Below, in pieces: positions 60,262 to 64,000 of a stretch of DNA of 64,000 bases. Source of the stretch: Whalleya microplaca. Lineage: Eukaryota > Ascomycota > Sordariomycetes > Xylariales > Xylariaceae. The position numbers were made by a program, and so were the translations under genes. The notes under the pieces were generated by a model, which was not told the origin of the DNA, made no database searches, and worked only from the letters and a program-made list of their open reading frames with translations. The DNA lies in NCBI GenBank assembly GCA_022497155.1, contig MU385736.1:434001-498000 (forward strand), read 5' to 3'. The first letter of the stretch is position 1; each line of letters starts with the position of its first letter.

Positions 60262-63200
60262 TGTGCGTATTCCGTCAGTACTCGTTGTTTATCGTTGGGG
60301 CAGAGAGGTATGTAAGACACGGATAGCGATGTTAAAGATGGAAGATGCTAGCCAAACTTACCACCCATTTTGTCGGTTGTCGGTTTGGTTTTAATCCTCA
60401 GATTCGAATCCACAACAGTGTCTTTTTAGGAGAAGATCCGCGGTGGGTAATATCTTCTAATTCGTCTTGCTGTGAGCCTAGGTTGAATTGTTGAAAGGTT
60501 GCGTGCAAGAGGCAGAAAATACAGGGCAAGCTTCCCGGGTTTTGCGCTGATGATCGATGGATTCTGGACCTCGGGAACTGCCAAAGGCGGCTTTAGCTGC
60601 TTTAGCTGTGACAGCGACGGGAAATGCACTAACGCTGATGTCAGAGTCCCCACCGTCGGCAGGCCGAGGCACGTCTTTTGCGGCTACAGTTTTGCGGCTA
60701 CAGTGCTGCCGCTCCAACGATCTCCCTTAGCGTCACGCTGCTAGCGGGCTCTTCACATGCCAAAGGCTGCTGCTTGACTTACACGTCCGTTATATGCCAC
60801 ATGCCACCCACGTAACGGTATGTATGCAATGTAGGTTAGCTACATACCGTTGCTACCGTTGAATCTGGGTTGGTGGCCTGCATTCCCCCACGATCTTACA
60901 TATTAATACTGGTACATGGCAGCGAATCAACAGGATGCCCCAATCTACCCATTCCGTCAAGATTCAGGTCGTGTGACTGTGTCATCTGGGTAGCCCATCG
61001 AGACAAAGCTTGTTAATACAGCCGCGGCGACGTGTGAATTCGGGCTCCTTAACAGACCTCGTTCCATCATGGCTCTCAGCCCATATATTTTGTGCTTCTA
61101 CACAATATGTGAAGTGAGATAAGAAGCTCGTTATTGAGAATACCCGATCGTGATCCTCACAATCTCCATCTCCATCCACGGTCTCAGCACGTACTTGTAG
61201 ATGCCATGAAACGGTGGTTTACATGTTCATTTCGCAATGCCAGGGTTTAAAATGATCTGTGATCGAGGTCGAGTGGTATCATTGTTGCGATGGCCTGACT
61301 TTCAGCGACGAGATCTTGCGGTCGGTATAGATCCATAATGGTGAAGCTATGGGCAAGATTGGTACGGAGAAGGGCCTCGTAGCCCTTCTAGCCCATATTT
61401 TGCAACTAATCTGTGTCCCATAGAGCTGTCGACAGAACGCGAGCGCGACGACTGACTTGACGAAACCGAAAATAAGAAAGAAGGTCAAGGTCATAGAGAA
61501 CCATTGACATCAGCTCCATGGGGAGGAGAGCCATTGATGTCTAGTCTTGAGGCTGGAGGAGTCTTGGAAGCTGTCTGGAGAGATCTTTGGGCCAGTTGCA
61601 TCTCATGCGGACGGGACCGAACTAGGACAAGGTCGAAGTCCTCTCGATGATATGAACAGACGCGAAGAATCGCGCTCGGATGTTTGTCTGTGTCTGGTGC
61701 CATTTTCATGTTCCTTATCGTAGGTTGAATCATTGATCCCCCTGAAGCTATATACCACGCGCAAGATGAGAGGGGCGAGTGAGTAGAGAAGGATGCAGGA
61801 TGATTGATGAACCACTGAGCTGGATTACCATGTAAATTGGATTTTGCGGCTCTGCCGCTTAGGCTAGATTAAAGCCCACGGCCTTTGATATGAGTATGTA
61901 CAAGCAATTTATCGGATTACCTAGTGATCTGCATCTCCTCACGATCTTATCAATTAACGTAGCTGCAAAAGTCCTGTTCAGATATTCGTCCAAATTCTCT
62001 GCTCCAGTTGACTTATACCCAGTATTGTGCTTACAATAGAGCACCATTCTTGTACATATTTGCGACGCAATTTGTCGACTAAATTGTGTCGATTGATGTG
62101 AGAGTTCGCTAAGTGGTATTCTTTATGCCATTCACATGTTCGGGGTTTCCGCTGCTTGTAGCCTTGCTCTACGAGAGGTGAGAGCAAGAGACTGTCAGTA
62201 AACCTCAATATACGGATTATGCATACGCATATTATGATGTATGAGGGATTGCGACCGTTGGACAGAGAAATATATATACCAGTGCATCTATCGAGTTAAT
62301 CCAAGCCACTTTAAGTCATGAACTTGGACTGACAATAATGACAACTTGACTTGATTAGTAGAAGGGAAGATAACTTTAAAATAACTTGACAGTAACAAGT
62401 TATTTTATATAGATAATCAGTTTTGAATTGACCCAAGTTACACAAGGGTACAATTGAATCAATCCAAGGTGAATCAAGTCAAGCCTAGTCATGTTATAAC
62501 TTGAATTCATGAAAATGCTAAATGATATACCAAGCCGTGATCGGACATACCACTAGGTAGCGTAAGCCACCGAAGCAAGGAGGCTGGGAAGAATTGCGAA
62601 GTAGGTACTTACGGTTCAGGAAGGCTTTGAATAGTAACCCGAGTACGAGATAGTCTCGTTCGCATCGCATTACTTTCCCAACCGCCCAGCCCCCGTTTAT
62701 GTCGTCATGTAATGAGAGCAGTGGCAGAGTGGATACATTGGACAATATAAGTTGTCGGTTACCGACTATAGTAGTAATGTCCATCGGAGAGTTGCCGATG
62801 TCTCATTACAAGGTACGGAAACATGCCGGCAAAGGTATTCTCAAACTACTCTATACATTCGCCTTATATAGTTATGTAGAGTTAAATATGTTGGGAATCA
62901 GTCTTCCCACTGTCTGTTTCACACTTGCATAGCCCTATTACAAGTTACTGGTTTCTTTGCCATACCCGAGATCCGAATCCCGAAATGAGAGTTCAATTTC
63001 AACTATCATAACTCCTTATTGGGTGATAGAGACGCCTCACTAAAGTCTCGTGGCCTGACTTTTCGACTCATGGGGTTGGTAATGAACGCTTCGCATCACA
63101 GAAAAAGAAAATCGGCTCCTAAACCTACCACTAGTGGTCAAGATTTAGAGACCCGATAGATGTTGGAAGACTTAGGTACAAAACTAGCCCGTCGAGGCAA

Positions 63201-64000
63201 GGCAAGTCTACGGCATCAGTTTCGGCTTCAATTGACAAATATGTACATAGTCTAAGAACCTCCGAGAAATAGTACTTTATGTACGTAGGGGAAAACTGCT
63301 AAGTACAATTAGGATAAATCTCTTCAGCATTTCTCCAGCATTTCCCCAGCAAAGATAAGGTTCGGTCCGCGTGTATGTAAGGACGGCGCTAAGGAGGCTA
63401 TCGCAGCTCCATTTTGACTTACACAAAGTCCAACATACCTCTCCTATCCTTAGTAGACCCAAACCCAACGTGGAGGATATTGTCTTAGTTTAGGGGCCTG
63501 TCTCGGAGCTTCAAGCATCATGACAGCACGGGACACCGACTATTAGGGTCATCGTATGCGTATGTATCTAGGCATGAGGAAAAGTCCAAATGCCTAATTC
63601 GGTAACTTGAAAACCGATGTCGGCATTACACACCGAGCCACTCAGCCTTCTCTAGCAAAGGGAAGAGTTTGCGAAGTGAGTGCAAATATCGATCATAGCA
63701 TTGCCACCAACTCGTGAAATGACTCAACTGCAATGTTGAAGAAAATTCTACTTACTTGGGTAGATACGAGACACATAGTAAGCACTACAATGCAGAGTTA
63801 ACTGGTCCTGTTACTCTTGTGTTACTCTCGGCTTTACGGCCGATGAATCTGTTAATAAGTCGGAAAAATTTTTGTTTGTCCTAGGACACCTCGCATATTT
63901 TCTATGATTACGCTCAAGACAGGGATGAAAACGGCACAGCTGCGTCGCTTGAGTATCGGAGGCACGGCCGAAAATATGTCGCCCTTTGTATGACAATGTT
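60262..64000. other. 3.7-kb stretch without recognised genes
   Basis: Starts with the thiolase promoter. The rest holds only short ORFs without motifs. An AT-rich segment at about 62320-62510 has six AACTTG/CAAGTT hexamers. The right window edge is not inside any gene I can recognise. Confidence 0.5.
62321..62503. repeat. Cluster of AACTTG/CAAGTT hexamers
   Basis: AACTTG at 62321, 62343, 62383 and 62498, CAAGTT at 62396 and 62434, with further near-matches (ACTTGATT, TCAAGTCAAG). Both orientations occur, so short hairpins are possible. Confidence 0.6.

Noticed and set aside
63811..63996. 61-codon minus-strand ORF at the right edge, considered as a transposase remnant
   Set aside because: No DDE, zinc or other family motif visible, no terminal repeats, and the frame is too short to judge.

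Overview
The window looks like nuclear DNA of a filamentous ascomycete (Pezizomycotina, probably Sordariomycetes; the order cannot be fixed by eye). Genes are interrupted by short GT-AG introns (mostly 50-110 nt), housekeeping genes are single copy and closely spaced, and there is a type-C ABC transporter / NRPS pair of the kind used for fungal siderophores. All spliced models below were built by hand; in every complete model the exon lengths sum to a multiple of three.

Layout. (1) 1-1563: 3' part of a cytochrome P450 gene. (2) About 1.6-7.7 kb: repeat-rich, gene-poor accessory stretch. It holds a 42-bp minisatellite, a C2H2 zinc-finger gene fragment with its own inverted copy, degenerate 32-bp repeats, a frameshifted gene with a duplicated segment, a run of 12 GTCGAC sites and a perfect 25-bp hairpin. 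(3) 7.8-35.1 kb: conserved housekeeping block: Nup98-Nup96 precursor, centrin, epsin, secreted or vacuolar M28 glutaminyl cyclase-like peptidase, Sas3-like MYST acetyltransferase with PHD finger, complex I subunit NDUFA1/MWFE, tRNA thiolation enzyme Ncs6/Ctu1, and ribosomal protein eL8. A 4.3-kb gene-free stretch (20.6-24.9 kb) interrupts it. (4) 35.7-37.8 kb: amino-acid/GABA permease with ten exons, three of them tiny. (5) 38.7-53.0 kb: an ABC-C transporter and a divergently transcribed NRPS with architecture A-T-C-A*-T-C, in which the second A domain has lost its catalytic motifs. This matches the known layout of extracellular siderophore synthetases (NPS6/SidD type). (6) 54.7-60.3 kb: beta-carbonic anhydrase, an ornithine cyclodeaminase/mu-crystallin family protein and peroxisomal 3-ketoacyl-CoA thiolase. 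(7) 60.3-64.0 kb: no gene recognised.

How the genes fit together. The NRPS and ABC-C transporter probably make and export a hydroxamate siderophore; GATA-type motifs in the 3-kb shared intergenic region would fit control by an iron-responsive GATA factor. The ornithine cyclodeaminase-like gene 3.8 kb downstream could touch the ornithine pool, but that link is only positional. The remaining genes are ordinary cellular machinery with no evident functional coupling.

The most interesting observations are the dead adenylation domain and unusual terminal condensation domain of the NRPS, a 4-nt micro-exon in the NDUFA1 gene, the 14/17/29-nt exons of the permease, and the unexplained repeat and inverted-repeat structures at 2-6.5 kb.
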